Assembly: GCA_001313085.1 (NCBI GenBank)
Contig: BBFE01000006.1
Coordinates: forward strand, 58,668-122,667
Direction: 5' to 3'
DNA: 64,000 bases
Source of the DNA: Paenibacillus sp. JCM 18996
Lineage (GTDB): Bacteria > Bacillota > Bacilli > Paenibacillales > NBRC-103111
This document shows positions 30,549-41,026 of the stretch, piece after piece (position 1 is the stretch's first letter; each line of letters starts with the position of its first letter). The position numbers and the translations under genes are program-made. The notes below the pieces were generated by a model. That model ran no database searches. It saw nothing but the letters and a program-made list of their open reading frames with translations, and had not been told where the DNA came from.

Positions 30549-31448
30549 GTGGCTCACGGACATAATCCGAATGAAAAAAATCGTTTACGTAGGCGACTCG
30601 CGCGTCCGCCAAAAAAACATCGGCGGACGCAATGCTTCCAAGGGATTACACTGCATACCCGGGAAAATCCGAGGCGTTCATTCCTAACTTTCTGCTAAAA
30701 GAGTGGATGGTTGCGGTCGTCGTATTAGTAGGAGTATTAGTGCTGGTAATGTCAGATCCGGCTCCGCTCGGCTATCCTGCCGATCCCACAACGCCGGGTT
30801 ACATTCCAATGCCTGACTGGTACTTCCTGTTCTTGTACCAATTATTGAAATATCCATATACCTCCGACAAATTCGTAGTTGTAGGAACGATGCTGGTTCC
30901 AATGGTAGCGTTTGGAGGGCTGCTTCTGGCTCCCTTTCTCGACACCGGGAAAGAAAGACGGTTCTACCGCCGTCCGATCGCAAGCTCGCTGATGGGATTG
31001 TCCTTGATCGCATGCATTTTCCTGACCTACACTTCCTGGCACCATTACCAAATGGAACTGAAAGAAAAGGGCATTATTCCCGAGCATATCAAACGGGAAG
31101 AGGAAATGCATAAAGCCAAGCAGGAAGCGGGAGGAGCAGGCGGAGCGAACAAGCCGGCTCAACCTAAGAAATCGGCTGTGGTCGCTGCAGATGACCCTGG
31201 AGCTGAAATCTACAAAAAAAGCCACTTGCATCCAATGCCACGCACCTGAATTGAAAGGGAAAGTCGGACCTTCCTGATCGGAGTCGGGGATAAATACGAT
31301 AAAGCCAAAATCGAAGATATTATGAAGAACGGCACTCCAAGCAAGGCAATGGGGCCTCAATGGGATGCAAACAAAGCTTCAGGTTTGACGGACGCCGATC
31401 TGGACAAATTGGCCAATTGGTTGGCAATGCAGAAAAAAAGCTCAATAA
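30549..31448 (+). CDS. qcrC: cytochrome c/subunit IV fusion of menaquinol:cytochrome c reductase
   Basis: Fusion of a three-helix subunit IV domain (PMPDWYFLFLYQLLKYP) with a C-terminal cytochrome c carrying the haem motif CIQCH and the methionine ligand near KAMGPQ. About 298 residues. GTG follows AAAGGAGGGG. Breaks: A7 runs near 30574, 30612, 31215 (directly before CIQCH) and 31434; the last hides the true end, LANWLAMQKKAQ, at 31448. Without correction the frame reads on into the terminator. Confidence 0.9.
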
Positions 31449-31463
31449 TGATGGCACGAAAAA

Positions 31464-31497
31464 AACCTGATCGTTATAGGACGATCAGGTTTTTTTA
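31464..31497 (+). terminator. terminator after qcrC
   Basis: Perfect AACCTGATCG/CGATCAGGTT stem with A and T runs on its flanks, hence bidirectional in form. Confidence 0.9.
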
Positions 31498-31551
31498 GGA
31501 GGCAATTGCCGGGTTATTTTGTGGGGTTATTTATAGAAAGAAGGCGTTGGT

Positions 31552-32240
31552 TTGAACGGTGGACTGAGACTTTCTTATTATTGGAGCCGGGAGTTTCTCT
31601 CGGACAAGTTTATGCTGTGGGCCTTGTTTTGGATTAATTTGTTGGGCACGGTCTACGGCTATTATTGGTATTGGAACCAACTGGTTTATACAGTCCAAAC
31701 CCAGCCTCTCTGGTTCACGGTTTTTTGTGCCGGATAGTCCTACTGCTTCGCTGTTTTTTACAATTTCCTTAGTTTGCTTATTGTATGATCGGTACCGGCC
31801 GTCTGCGCCGAAGTCTATTTCGTGGATTAGAGGCATGATCGAGGCGCTCGGTGTGGTGGCCTCCGTCAAATATGGAATTTGGGCGGTTACTATCATTTTT
31901 TTGGTCCGCCGCTCTTGGAAGCAAAACCAATTGGCAGGATTGGATGCTGACCGGCTCTCATTTGGGGATGGCGGCGGAAGCCCTTCTATATATGAGACTT
32001 TACCGGTTCAGGTGGCGGCATCTTGTGTGGGCGGGCGTCTGGATTCTGCTTAACGATTTTATGGATTATACGTTTGGCATCTATCCGTGGCTTCCTCAAA
32101 GAGTGGAAGCGCAACTGGACGACGTCCGTTTGTTCACCACTCTGCTGAGCTACACCACGCTTGCTTTAGTTGCCCTCCTTCTGACATTCAACCGAAAAAA
32201 AGAGTTCCGGCGAGGTCTAATCGTGGACATCCCCCCATAA
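31552..32240 (+). CDS. ypjA: YpjA-like DUF1405 membrane protein
   Basis: A polytopic membrane protein of about 230 residues with WALFWINLLGTVYGYYWYWNQL, FVPDSPTASLFFTISLVCLL and HLVWAGVWILLNDFMDYTFGIYP. Membership of the DUF1405 family is supported by these segments and by its place between qcrC and ypjB, as in Bacillus. Breaks: T7 near 31722 (WFTVFVPDSP), T7 near 31897 (IIFFGPPLL) and one near 31940. TTG start is probable. Function unknown. Confidence 0.8.
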
Positions 32241-32263
32241 GATGTTGTAGGGGGGATGTCCGC

Positions 32264-33123
32264 ATGTTGTCTAAAAAAAAGGCTTTCACCGTGATTGTGA
32301 TTATTATTGCAGTGATCGTTATTTTAACCGGCTGCGCCGTAGCAAAGAAAAGCGCGAGCCTTAAACATAGGCCCACGGAGCAACAGATAAAGCAGATACA
32401 ATTGTTCAATGAAACCTCCGAGCAGATGTATCAGTCATTGAAGAAGGGCAACGTCATGGACGCCCGAGGCAAGCTCATCCAAATGAATTCGCAGGTCACG
32501 CGCCTATCCTTTGACGGAATAACGTCAGCAGAAGGAATGAATGCGTTGACGGATACGCTGGCGGAAGCGGCCCGTACTTTCAGCGCTGTCAAGTTCTCCC
32601 AATCGCAAGCGGAGACAGCGGCCGCAAAAGTTCGGCTCGCAGCGGACGCGCTCAGCCATCCGAACCATCCGCTATGGCAGCAGTACAATAACTTGATACA
32701 AAAGGATCTTAATGAAATTGAAAAGACTGTAAAGAGCGGAAAGTCCAGGGAGGCTCAGCAGGCCATGGAGCAGCTCAATCAGCATTACGCTGTGATCAAG
32801 CCTTCCTTGAGAATTTCCGGTCCCGCCGAAGACGTTGAAAAGATGGACTCATTGATGGTGTTCCTGCAAGGACAATTGGGGGCAAAGATGCTGCAAACGA
32901 AGATCATCGAGGACGGCTTGAACAGCTACCGGGAAGCTGTAAACGGTATTTTTTACCAAAAAACAATGCTTCGGCATTCATGGAGCTCGGCGACAATCCT
33001 TACTCAGCATATCTGTCCGTAATCATAGGAGCCTTTATCATTTCCGTCCTGACCTTCGCCGGATGGCGTATTTATAAGAACGGCAGGAAGAATGTTGTCA
33101 TTCCGATTGAGGAAGAAACATGA
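32264..33123 (+). CDS. ypjB: YpjB-like sporulation-associated membrane protein
   Basis: About 287 residues. A signal peptide or lipoprotein-like start (VIVIIIAVIVILTGCAVAKK) is followed by an extracellular helical domain and a C-terminal membrane helix (AYLSVIIGAFIISVLTFAGW) with a short basic tail. The start ATG at 32264 follows GGGGGG. The break near 32960 is an A run (YQKNNASAFMELGDNPYSAY). The name follows Bacillus YpjB, which lies next to ypjA; a role in sporulation is reported only loosely. Confidence 0.8.
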
Positions 33124-33129
33124 GCGGCA

Positions 33130-34007
33130 TTAATGCTCTCCGGTACGGAACCCTTCTCCCAGCACATCGTGGACTTCCCCGATAATGATAAAAGCCCGGG
33201 GATCTATCGAATGGATAAGCGTTCTGAGCAAAGACAGCTCTGAGCGATATACGACACAATAAACGACCTCACGTTCTGTTTGGGAAAAGCCGCCGCGCGC
33301 AGCAAATATTGTTACTCCCCGGCCCATTTCGGTCGTGATGGCGTCGGAGATTTGTTTTGCATGATCGGATATGATCGTAAATTCTCTGGCCGCGTAGGAC
33401 CCCTCGGTGATAAAGTCTATAATTCTCGAGGAGATAAACACAGCCACCAAAGTATACAGAATCTTTTCTTTCGGAATGTACAGCAATGAAGCTCCAATCA
33501 CCAGCACATCGATGATGAGGATAACCTGCCCCATGCTGAGCGATTTATATTTTTTGAACTAACCGTGCTACGATGTCCGCTCCGCCTGTGGTTCCCCCGT
33601 AACGGAATACGATGCCCAGACCTAGCCCGAGAGTGACTCCCGCGTATAAGGTTGCCAGAAAATAATCCTTCGGGGAGGCGAAAGGAACGATCCATTTCAA
33701 GTCAATCATCCACTGGAACAGCCATAGAAAAAAAAGATAGGGACAGTGTTCCGATCACCGTATAGAACATCATCTGCTTGCCGAACGCTCTCCAGCCCAG
33801 ATAAAACAGCGGAATATTGACAATAAGGGTTGTGAGCCACGGAGGAATGGACGCTATGTAGTGCAGCAGCAGGGAAATCCCGGTGACTCCGCCTTCCATC
33901 AATTCATTGGAGATGACGAAATAGTGCAGCCCGAACGCGTAAATTGCCGTACCGACACAGATCAGAAGCAAATTCTTTAAACGCTGCGAGCGGCTTTTGA
34001 GAATCAT
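33130..34007 (-). CDS. YitT-family membrane protein
   Basis: About 292 residues on the minus strand. It has five to six membrane helices (GTAIYAFGLHYFVISNELMEGGVTG) and the C-terminal soluble DUF2179 domain (ISDAITTEMGRGVTIFAARGG, EREVVYCVVYRSEL). Breaks near 33553 and 33728 (T/A runs). GGAGGT precedes the ATG. It converges with ypjB, only 6 bp between stops. A substrate for this family is not known to me. Confidence 0.85.
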
Positions 34008-34035
34008 AAGGCAGTGACCTCCGTGTGTTGTTATT

Positions 34036-34084
34036 GAAAGAGGGTGCTAACTTCGGGTGCCGATGTTAGTATGCCTCTTTTCTG
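34036..34084 (-). promoter_or_regulatory. large inverted repeat in the yitT leader
   Basis: AAAGAGG...CCTCTTT encloses TGCTAAC...GTTAGTA, with a 13-base loop. It lies 30-80 bases upstream of yitT, so it would be in its 5' leader. No T run follows on the minus strand, so a terminator is unlikely. The rest of 34085-34260 is A/T-rich, with nothing else recognised. Confidence 0.4.
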
Positions 34085-34261
34085 GCGTGTAAGATAGTTT
34101 AAGCCAGCTAAAAGCGAAATAAAACATTTTTTTTACCCGCAAAATCTATCTTTAAATCGGTGCTCTGCGGAAGAAAAAATTTGTTTTCAACTCCTCTTTG
34201 CGTTAACATGGTAATAAATATTAAGATGAGAGCAAATTCGCATGCGAAGGAGCCTGGTTTT

Positions 34262-34599
34262 ATGCCGCACAAAACACTAGCCGATATGCAGGCGGAAGTG
34301 GACCGTTACATCTCGCAATTCAAAGAAGGTACTTCAGCCGCTGTCGATGATGGCCAGAATGTCGGAAGAAGTCGGCGAATTGGCCAGGGAAGTCAACCAT
34401 CGGTTCGGGGAAAAGCCGAAGAAACCTACGGAAGCGGAGAACTCGATTGAGCTTGAGCTGGGGGATATTCTGTTCATCACCATTTGCTTCGCGAATTCGC
34501 TGGGGATCGACCTGACGGCAGCGCATGATAAGGTTATGGACAAGTTCAACACCAGGGATGCGGACCGCTGGACAAAAAACCAACACGGAACCGCTCTGA
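34262..34599 (+). CDS. MazG-like nucleotide pyrophosphohydrolase
   Basis: About 112 residues, single-domain all-alpha NTP pyrophosphatase. The metal site is visible: MARMSEEVGELAREV (E-x2-E) and ELGDILFITICFANSLGID (E-x2-D). Such enzymes remove non-canonical nucleotides. Breaks: T run/other change near 34330 (EGYFSPLSMMARM), and A6 near 34574 where five fit, which gives the true end WTKTNTEPL. AAGGAG precedes the ATG. Confidence 0.85.
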
Positions 34600-34645
34600 T
34601 TCTCATACACTGTATCATCACCTTTCTTGGAAAGGGGGAGGCGCA

Positions 34646-35190
34646 GTGGAGGGAGAAGAGTATATCAAAAAGGCGTATGACGCGATCCTTAACAATGATT
34701 TCGGTCAAGCGGTAGAATGCTTCGAGAAGGCGATCGAGCTGGAAAGGGACAATGCGTCGTATCATTACAGGCTGTCCATTACCTGTTCGAGGAACAACAG
34801 ATTGCGCAAAGCCATCGAGCATGCCGAATTGGCCTTAAAGCTGGAACCTTCGAACGAGAATTACCATTATCATCTGCAAAACCTGCAGGCGAGGGAGCTC
34901 ATCCAGCAGGCGGGCAAATTGTGCGAAGAGGCCGCCGGGAATCAAGCTGCCGCGGTACGGCTGCTCAGAAGGGCAATTGAGCTTGATCCGTTGGCCGAAG
35001 AGGGGTACCTGATGCTTAGCGGGCTGTACGCGAGATGAACGATTTTCATTCAGCTATATATTTTATCCAAGAGGTTATCAAATTAAATCCCCAGCATGAT
35101 GCGGCCAGAGATATGCTGGCGGAATACCGCGGCAGCCTGAAGCGGCAGTTGAATCAGACAGACGCAGGAAAGGACAGAACGATACAATGA
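34646..35190 (+). CDS. tetratricopeptide repeat protein
   Basis: About 181 residues of TPR helices: AYDAILNNDFGQAVECFEKA, AIEHAELALKLEPSNENYHY, AVRLLRRAIELDPLAEEGYL and, after a break, SAIYFIQEVIKLNPQHDAAR. A G missing near 35033 makes an early stop (GLYARMNDFHS). The GTG follows AAGGGGGAGG. Its TGA overlaps the dapB ATG, so it is coupled to dapB. Partner proteins unknown. Confidence 0.78.
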
Positions 35191-35991
35191 ACCCGATTAT
35201 AAAAGTAGCTGTAGCCGGAGCAACCGGAAGAATGGGCAGGGAAGTGGTAAGAATGGTGCTGGCGGATCCCGAACTGGAGCTGGTTGCCGCCATACATCAT
35301 TCAGACCATGATACCGACATCGGCGTCATTGTCAATAATGAACCGTGCGGGGTCCGCTTGAGCAATGACCTAGAGCAGGCTTTGATCCAAACCAGGCCCG
35401 ATGTTCTCGTCGATTTTACTACCCCGCACTCGGTACTTTTTTAACACCCGGACCGCCATAAACCACAATGTGAGGCCTGTTATCGGAACTACCGGGTTTA
35501 CTCCGGGAGAGATCGAAGAATTGGACAAGCAGTGCAAGGAACGGGGAATCGGCGGACTGATCGCTCCGAATTTCTCCATCGGCGCAATCCTTATGATGAA
35601 GTTTGCCGCACAGGCGGCCAAATTTTTTCCCACATCTTGAAATAATCGAATATCACGGCGACCAGAAGCTGGATGCTCCTTCGGGGACTTCCGTGAAAAC
35701 CGCGGAAATGATCAGTGAGAACCGGCAGGAAATCCGGCAGGGAAACCCAAAAGAGCAGGAAACGATTGAAGGAAGCCGCGGCGGCTATTATCAGGCTTCA
35801 GAATACATAGCGTGCGCCTGCCGGGAATTTTCGCCCAGCAGGAAGTAATTATGGGCGCTTTCGGTCAGACGTTGAAGATACGGCATGATTCCTATGACCG
35901 AGCCGGCTATATGCCGGGGGTTAACGTTGCCGTGAAGAAGGTCATGGACACAACCGGCCTGGTTTACGGTTTTGAGCATTTTATAGAATAG
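35187..35991 (+). CDS. dapB: 4-hydroxy-tetrahydrodipicolinate reductase
   Basis: NAD(P)H-dependent step of lysine and diaminopimelate synthesis. The Rossmann motif is [15 protein letters not shown], followed by [23 protein letters not shown] and the catalytic [17 protein letters not shown] (the usual EIIE-HH is EIIEYH here). About 268 residues. Breaks: T7 near 35440, T run near 35625 and a missing G near 35791 ([15 protein letters not shown]). Confidence 0.92.
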
Positions 35992-36057
35992 AGTAAGGGG
36001 GCACAAGGCCGGAAGGGCTTTTGTCCTCATTTTTGCAGAAGAGAGGAGTATTCGTTT

Positions 36058-36478
36058 ATGAACGTCGCTTTAATCGCACATGATAGAAAGAAAGAAGAAA
36101 TGGTCAACTTTGCTATCGCCTATGAAAAAAGTTTTCTCCCAGCACAACCTGTTTGCCACCGGGACCACCGGGTCGAGAATTATGGAACAGACTAATTTGA
36201 ACGTGCACCGTTTTCTCTCCGGACCTTTAGGCGGCGACCAGCAGATCGGAGCGATGGTGGCACAGGACCAGATGGACCTGATCGTATTCCTGCGGGACCC
36301 GCTTATGGCACAGCCGCACGAGCCGGACATTATCGCGCTTCTCCGTCTAAGCGACGTACACGGTATACCGGTCGCTACGAATGTAGCATCGGCGGAAATA
36401 TTGGTGAAGGCTTTGGAGCGGGGGGATTTTGCCTGGAGAGAGCTCGTCCATAAGTATAAACCGGGTGAAATGGAATGA
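36058..36478 (+). CDS. mgsA: methylglyoxal synthase
   Basis: Converts dihydroxyacetone phosphate to methylglyoxal, relieving phosphate limitation. [46 protein letters not shown] (phosphate loop) and the catalytic Asp/His in [16 protein letters not shown] are complete. About 140 residues. A6 near 36126 stands for five ([11 protein letters not shown]). GAGAGGAG precedes the ATG. The stop overlaps bshB1 by 4 bp, the usual order in Bacillales. Confidence 0.94.
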
Positions 36479-37176
36479 ACGGCAATTTGGATATTCTTAT
36501 CTTTGGGGCCCATCCGGATGATGCGGAGATCGGAATGGGCGGGACCATCGCCAAACACACGGACGCGGGCTACAAGGTGGGACTTTGCGAGCTGACTTAT
36601 GCGGAACTGTCCTCCAATGGTACTGTGGAGCTCAGGCAGCGGGAGGCGTCGGAGGCTGGACGCGTGCTGGATATAGCGGTGCGCAGCAATTTGGGGCTGC
36701 CCGACCGGGGACTGTTCCTCTGCAAGGAACATATTGACGCGGTTACGCTGGAGATCCGGAAGCACAGACCGCGAATCGTCTTCGCTCCTTACTGGGAGGA
36801 TCGCCACCCCGACCATGTGGCCTGCTCAAGAATCGTGCAGGAAGCGGTTTTTTTAACGCCAAGCTGCGCAATTATCTTCCGTATACGAATGCCGTCACTG
36901 TGGAACAGTGTTATTTTTTTATTTTATAAACGATGTGTACGAGCCTGATGTTGTGACGGATATTTCGGCTCAAATGGATATAAAAAATGGCTGCCCTCGG
37001 CTGCTACGCATCCCAATTCACCTGCGGGGGATGGCAACGATTATGTGGCTACTCCGCTGAACGCAGCTTATCTGGACCGGGTGGAAGCGAGGGACCGCCT
37101 GCTCGGACAAACAGGGGCCGTCGCCTATGCGGAAGGCTTCGCGTCCAAGCAGCCGGTGCCTGTGAATTTGTTTTGA
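36475..37176 (+). CDS. bshB1: bacillithiol deacetylase BshB1
   Basis: Zinc-dependent deacetylase of N-acetylglucosaminyl malate, the second step of bacillithiol synthesis. The zinc motif is [14 protein letters not shown] and the third ligand lies in [10 protein letters not shown]. About 233 residues. Breaks: T7 near 36848 ([12 protein letters not shown]), T7 near 36915 ([13 protein letters not shown]), A6 near 36982 ([14 protein letters not shown]) and a missing C/G near 37023. It sits between mgsA and bshA, its pathway partner. Confidence 0.92.
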
Positions 37177-37210
37177 CGTACATATCAATAGTGTTGAAGG
37201 AGGGACAACC

Positions 37211-38382
37211 ATGAGGGAGGCTTTAAAGATTGGCATTACCTGTTATCCCACCCTGGGCGGCTCCGGCGTGGTAGCGACCGAACTCGGCAAACTGCTCGCG
37301 GAAAAGGGGCATGAAATCCATTTTATCACTCACAGCATTCCTTTCCGCTTGGGCAAGTTTGACAAGAATATATATTATCATGAAGTGGAAGTCAGTGATT
37401 ATCACGTGTTCAAGTACCCGCCTTACGATCTATCGCTGGCGAGCAAGCTGGCTCAAGTAGCCAAGCTGCAGCAGCTGGATCTGCTCCATGTGCATTATGC
37501 GATCCCGCACGCCGTCTGCGCCCTTCTGGCGAAGCAGATGGTTGGAAATCATTTGAAGGTGGTTACTACGCTGCACGGCACGGACATCACCGTCCTGGGG
37601 CAGGATGAATCCTTGAGCGACCTTATCGCCTACGCGATTAATGAAAGCGATGCCGTAACGGCGGTATCCGAGGATCTGATCAGGGAAACGAGAGCTTCGC
37701 TAAACATAGAGAAACAGATCGATCTGGCGTATAATTTGTCGACAAAGGGTTTATTATCCCCGTGACGTCAGCTTGCTGCGCAGGAGTTCGCCGATCCCCA
37801 TGAAAAAAATTATTGATTCATATTTCCAATTTCCGTCCGGTCAAAAGAGTCACCGATGTGGTGGATATTTTCTCCAAAGTGGCCAAGCATGTTCCGTCGA
37901 AACTTCTGTTTGTCGGCGAGGGGCCCGAGCTGTCCAAGGTCATCCATCAGGTGAAGGAATTAGGGCTCATGGAACAAGTGATGTTCTGCGGCAAGCAGGA
38001 TGATGTAGCGCAGATCATTTCTTTGGCGGATGTCATGCTGCTCCCTTCCGAGAAAGAAAGCTTCGGCTTGGTCGCCCTCGAGGCCATGGCCTGCGGTGTG
38101 CCTACCGTCGGATCAAACGCCGGAGGGATTCCCGAGCTGATTACGCACGGAGAAACGGGCTACCTGGCCCCGGTCGGAGACACCGATTCGATGGCCCGCT
38201 ATACAGTGGAACTGCTGACGGACGAAAGAAAATACAGGCGGTTCACGGAGGCTTGCCTGCAGAGAGCGCGGTACACGTTCTGCAACAATATCATTACTTC
38301 GCAATACGAAGATATTTATTACAGGGTGCTGGGACGGTCAGTGCCTGAACCGCAAGGATTGACTAAACAATGTCTGGGGTAA
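37211..38382 (+). CDS. bshA: L-malate glycosyltransferase BshA
   Basis: GT4 glycosyltransferase that joins GlcNAc to malate, the first step of bacillithiol synthesis. The N-terminal domain has [18 protein letters not shown]. The C-terminal domain shows [24 protein letters not shown] and the nucleotide-sugar motif [20 protein letters not shown]. About 389 residues. Breaks: near 37730 and 37772 ([17 protein letters not shown]) and A7 near 37803 ([13 protein letters not shown]). GGAGG precedes the ATG. Confidence 0.92.
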
Positions 38383-38386
38383 TTCC

Positions 38387-39649
38387 ATGAGGACGACAAT
38401 GGAGCGGGAAGCGGAGGCGCTGCTGCAGCGGCTCGCGGAATGCGGTTATGAAGCTTATTTTGTAGGCGGATATGTGCGGGACGCGGTGCTTGGCAGTCCG
38501 GTCAAAGATATCGATATAGCCACCTCCGCCACCCCGCAGGAGATCATCGCCGTGTTCGAGCGGACGGTGCCCACCGGCCTGCAGCATGGCACGGTGACGG
38601 TGCTCTGGAACGGCCACCCGTTCGAGGTCACGACTTTCCGCAAGGAGTCGGCGTATGAGCAGTTTCGCCGGCCCAAAGAGGTCGAGTTCATTACCTCCCT
38701 GGAAGAGGATTTGCGTCGAAGGGATTTTACAATGAATGCGATGGCGATGGACCGCGCCCGCCGGCTGATTGACCCCTACGGGGCAAAGCCGATCTGGACC
38801 GCGGTATTCTTCGCTGCGTAGGCAATCCGGCGCAGCGGTTCACGGAGGATGCGCTGAGGATGGTCAGGTGCCTGCGGTTTGCCGCGGAGTATGGACTTGA
38901 GATAGAGGAGCGCACCTGGCAGGCTCTCCTGGAGCATGCCGCTCTGCTGCAGCATATAGCCATGGAACGGGTCCGGGCGGAGCTGGAGCGGATGATCGGC
39001 GGCGCGCGGCCCAGGCTGGCGGTAGAGCTGCTCGTTCGCAGCGGGCTGCTGGACCATACGAAAGTTCCCCTGGAGCTGCCCTTGAAGGATTGGAACAGCG
39101 GATTACCTAAGGAAATCGAAGCGCTGGGCGGCGCGGCGGATGAGCTTGTCCGTTGGGTGCTGTTTATATTCGGCATGGATTTAACGCCTGAGCAGGCCGG
39201 CTCTATTCTGCGGAAGCTGACTTTTGCAAGGCACAGGTGGGAGTCGGTCGCCGGTGTGCTTTCGTTTGACCGCTGGCTTCGCGATAACGAGCCGAACGGA
39301 TCAGCAGCTCTGCAGCGGGCCTTTAAGCTGGCAGCTGTCCGTTTCGGCACGCTTGCCGCCGAACGGTGGCTTGCGGCTGCCGTGGCGGCAGCGGATTCGG
39401 GAAGCGAAAAAATTTCGCAGCATGGACGAGGTTATGAGGGAAGGCGGTGGGTGGCTGGACGAGATGCCGGTCATCGAGCTGAAGCAGCTGGCTCTGACAG
39501 GCAGCGATCTTGCGCAATCACTTGGACGGCCGGCGGGTCCATGGATAGGAAGCTTGATGAGAAAGCTGTTCGAGCTTGCCGCCTTGGGAGAATTGAAGAA
39601 CGAGAAGCCGGCTCTCCTGGAGGCCGCAGCACAAATAGACAGAGAGTGA
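38387..39649 (+). CDS. cca: CCA tRNA nucleotidyltransferase
   Basis: Adds CCA to tRNA 3' ends. The catalytic DxD is in VKDIDIATSATPQEI, preceded by YFVGGYVRDAVLG; the RRRDFTMNAMAMD and EDALRMVRCLRFAAEYGLEI motifs follow. About 420 residues. Breaks: near 38787-38805 (GGKADLDRGILRCVG) and at the A/T runs near 39408 (SEKFRSMDEVMREGG). An open frame links the middle of cca to birA, but it is out of the cca frame at the end and is not a fusion. Confidence 0.9.
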
Positions 39650-39660
39650 GTTATAACGCG

Positions 39661-40633
39661 ATGAGCGATTCACTGTTAGAATGGTTTGAAGCCAGACGGG
39701 GCGAATTCGTTTCCGGACAGGAAATCAGCAGGCAGTTGGGGATCAGCCGGACGGCCGTGTGGAAGCAGATCGAGAAGCTACGTGAGCGGGGGTATGGCTT
39801 CGAGGCCGTGCCGCGTAAAGGCTATCGCTTGATCGATAAACCGGACCGGATCCTTCCCGCAAAGCTGGCCGCACTGCTCGAAACGAAAAGAATGGGGCGC
39901 AAGCTGCATTATTTCGAAGAGCTGGATTCAACGCAGACCAAGGCTCACGAGCTCGTGTCCAAAGGAAGCGGTGAAGGCGCCCTGATTATAGCGGAGAGCC
40001 AGACGAGCGGCCGGGGCAGAATGGGACGGTCATGGCATTCTCCCGCCGGCAAAGGCATCTGGATGACCCTTCTGCTTAAACCGGGCATCCCGATCCATTT
40101 TACCCCGCACTTGACGTTGCTTACGTCGGTCGCGCTGTGCCGGGTCATTCGCGAGTTGTACACGCTGGACGTTGGAATCAAGTGGCCTAACGACCTGCTG
40201 ATACACGGCAAAAAAAATAAGCGGGATTCTGCTGGAATCGAACGCGGATGACGAGCGGACACATTATGTCATAGCCGGGGTCGGCATTTCGGCCAATCTG
40301 CTTCCGGAGGACTATCCTGAAGAGCTGCTGGCCAAGGCGACCTCCCTCGCCATCGAAACGGGACGGAGGATCGACAGGGAGCAGCTGGTCGCCAGGTTTT
40401 TTGCTTGTGTTCGAGCAGTTGTATGATTTGTACCTGGAGCAGGGATTCGCTCCCATCCGCGTGCTTTGGGAAGCCAACAGCGTATCGCTGCAAAAAAACC
40501 TATCGTCGTGCAGACCGCCAAAGGGCCCGTAAACGGAACTGCGGTGTCCATCGATGAGATAGGGGCGCTCTGCGTCAAACTTGACGAGGGGGATACTGTG
40601 AAGCTTTATTCGGGCGATGTGGAGCTCCGATAA
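39661..40633 (+). CDS. birA: biotin-protein ligase and repressor
   Basis: Bifunctional BirA: N-terminal winged helix (SGQEISRQLGISRTAVWKQI) and biotin ligase domain with SGRGRMGRSWHSP and KWPNDLLIHGKKISGILLE (catalytic Lys). About 325 residues. It both attaches biotin to acceptor proteins and represses biotin genes. Breaks: A7 near 40211, T run near 40399 (ARFLLVFEQLYDLYL) and A7 near 40492 (SLQKPIVVQTAKGPV). 12 bp after cca. Confidence 0.9.
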
Positions 40634-41026
40634 TGAATTAATGATCGATTTCTTTACAAAAAAAATGTTATAAAATAAAGTGGATGAGGCGGTATCCTTT
40701 TGCGAACCGCACTCATAATCCTTGAGAGCTATACGCACGATATATACAATGAAGCTTACTCGATAAACGCATGAATCGGATTCTGCTCAGAGCCGAAAGG
40801 ACCGAGACAGAAAGGATTACGTTGTCACTTTGCCGTACTCACTTACGCGCCATTACTGACGCCCGAGGTGGGCATGTCTGTTGTCAACTTGTCTTTTTTG
40901 AAACTCGATGACCTTTCAGCTTTGGGCTGGAAGGTTTTTTTGCTCTTTTCAGGCGAAATTTGTTTCGTTCTCGATTGACCGGTAAAGCCGTTTATGCTCG
41001 AGTATGTGTTAGGGGGACGATGCTGC
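40634..41026 (+). other. long non-coding leader upstream of panB
   Basis: About 390 bases with no gene. A TATAAA near 40667 may be a -10. Several hairpins can form: TCGG...CTG/CAG...CCGA around 40776-40796 and GCCC GAGGT GGGC around 40861-40873. An intrinsic terminator follows at 40911-40941. This is the layout of a regulated leader for the pantothenate genes. I did not find a T-box or any riboswitch consensus that I can name with confidence. Confidence 0.45.
40911..40941 (+). terminator. terminator between birA and panB
   Basis: ACCTTTCAGC/GCTGGAAGGT, ten base pairs with a five-base loop, then seven T. It lies 86 bp before the panB start, so it may be an attenuator. Confidence 0.88.

Noticed and set aside
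34036..34084. preQ1 riboswitch in the yitT leader (AGAGG ... CCCTCT)
   Set aside because: The hairpin is much larger than the preQ1 class I fold and the A-rich tail that completes the pseudoknot is missing.
38860..40251. Apparent cca-birA fusion protein
   Set aside because: The joining segment is out of the true cca frame from about 39408, after an A/T run change; the correct cca frame ends at 39649 before the birA ATG.
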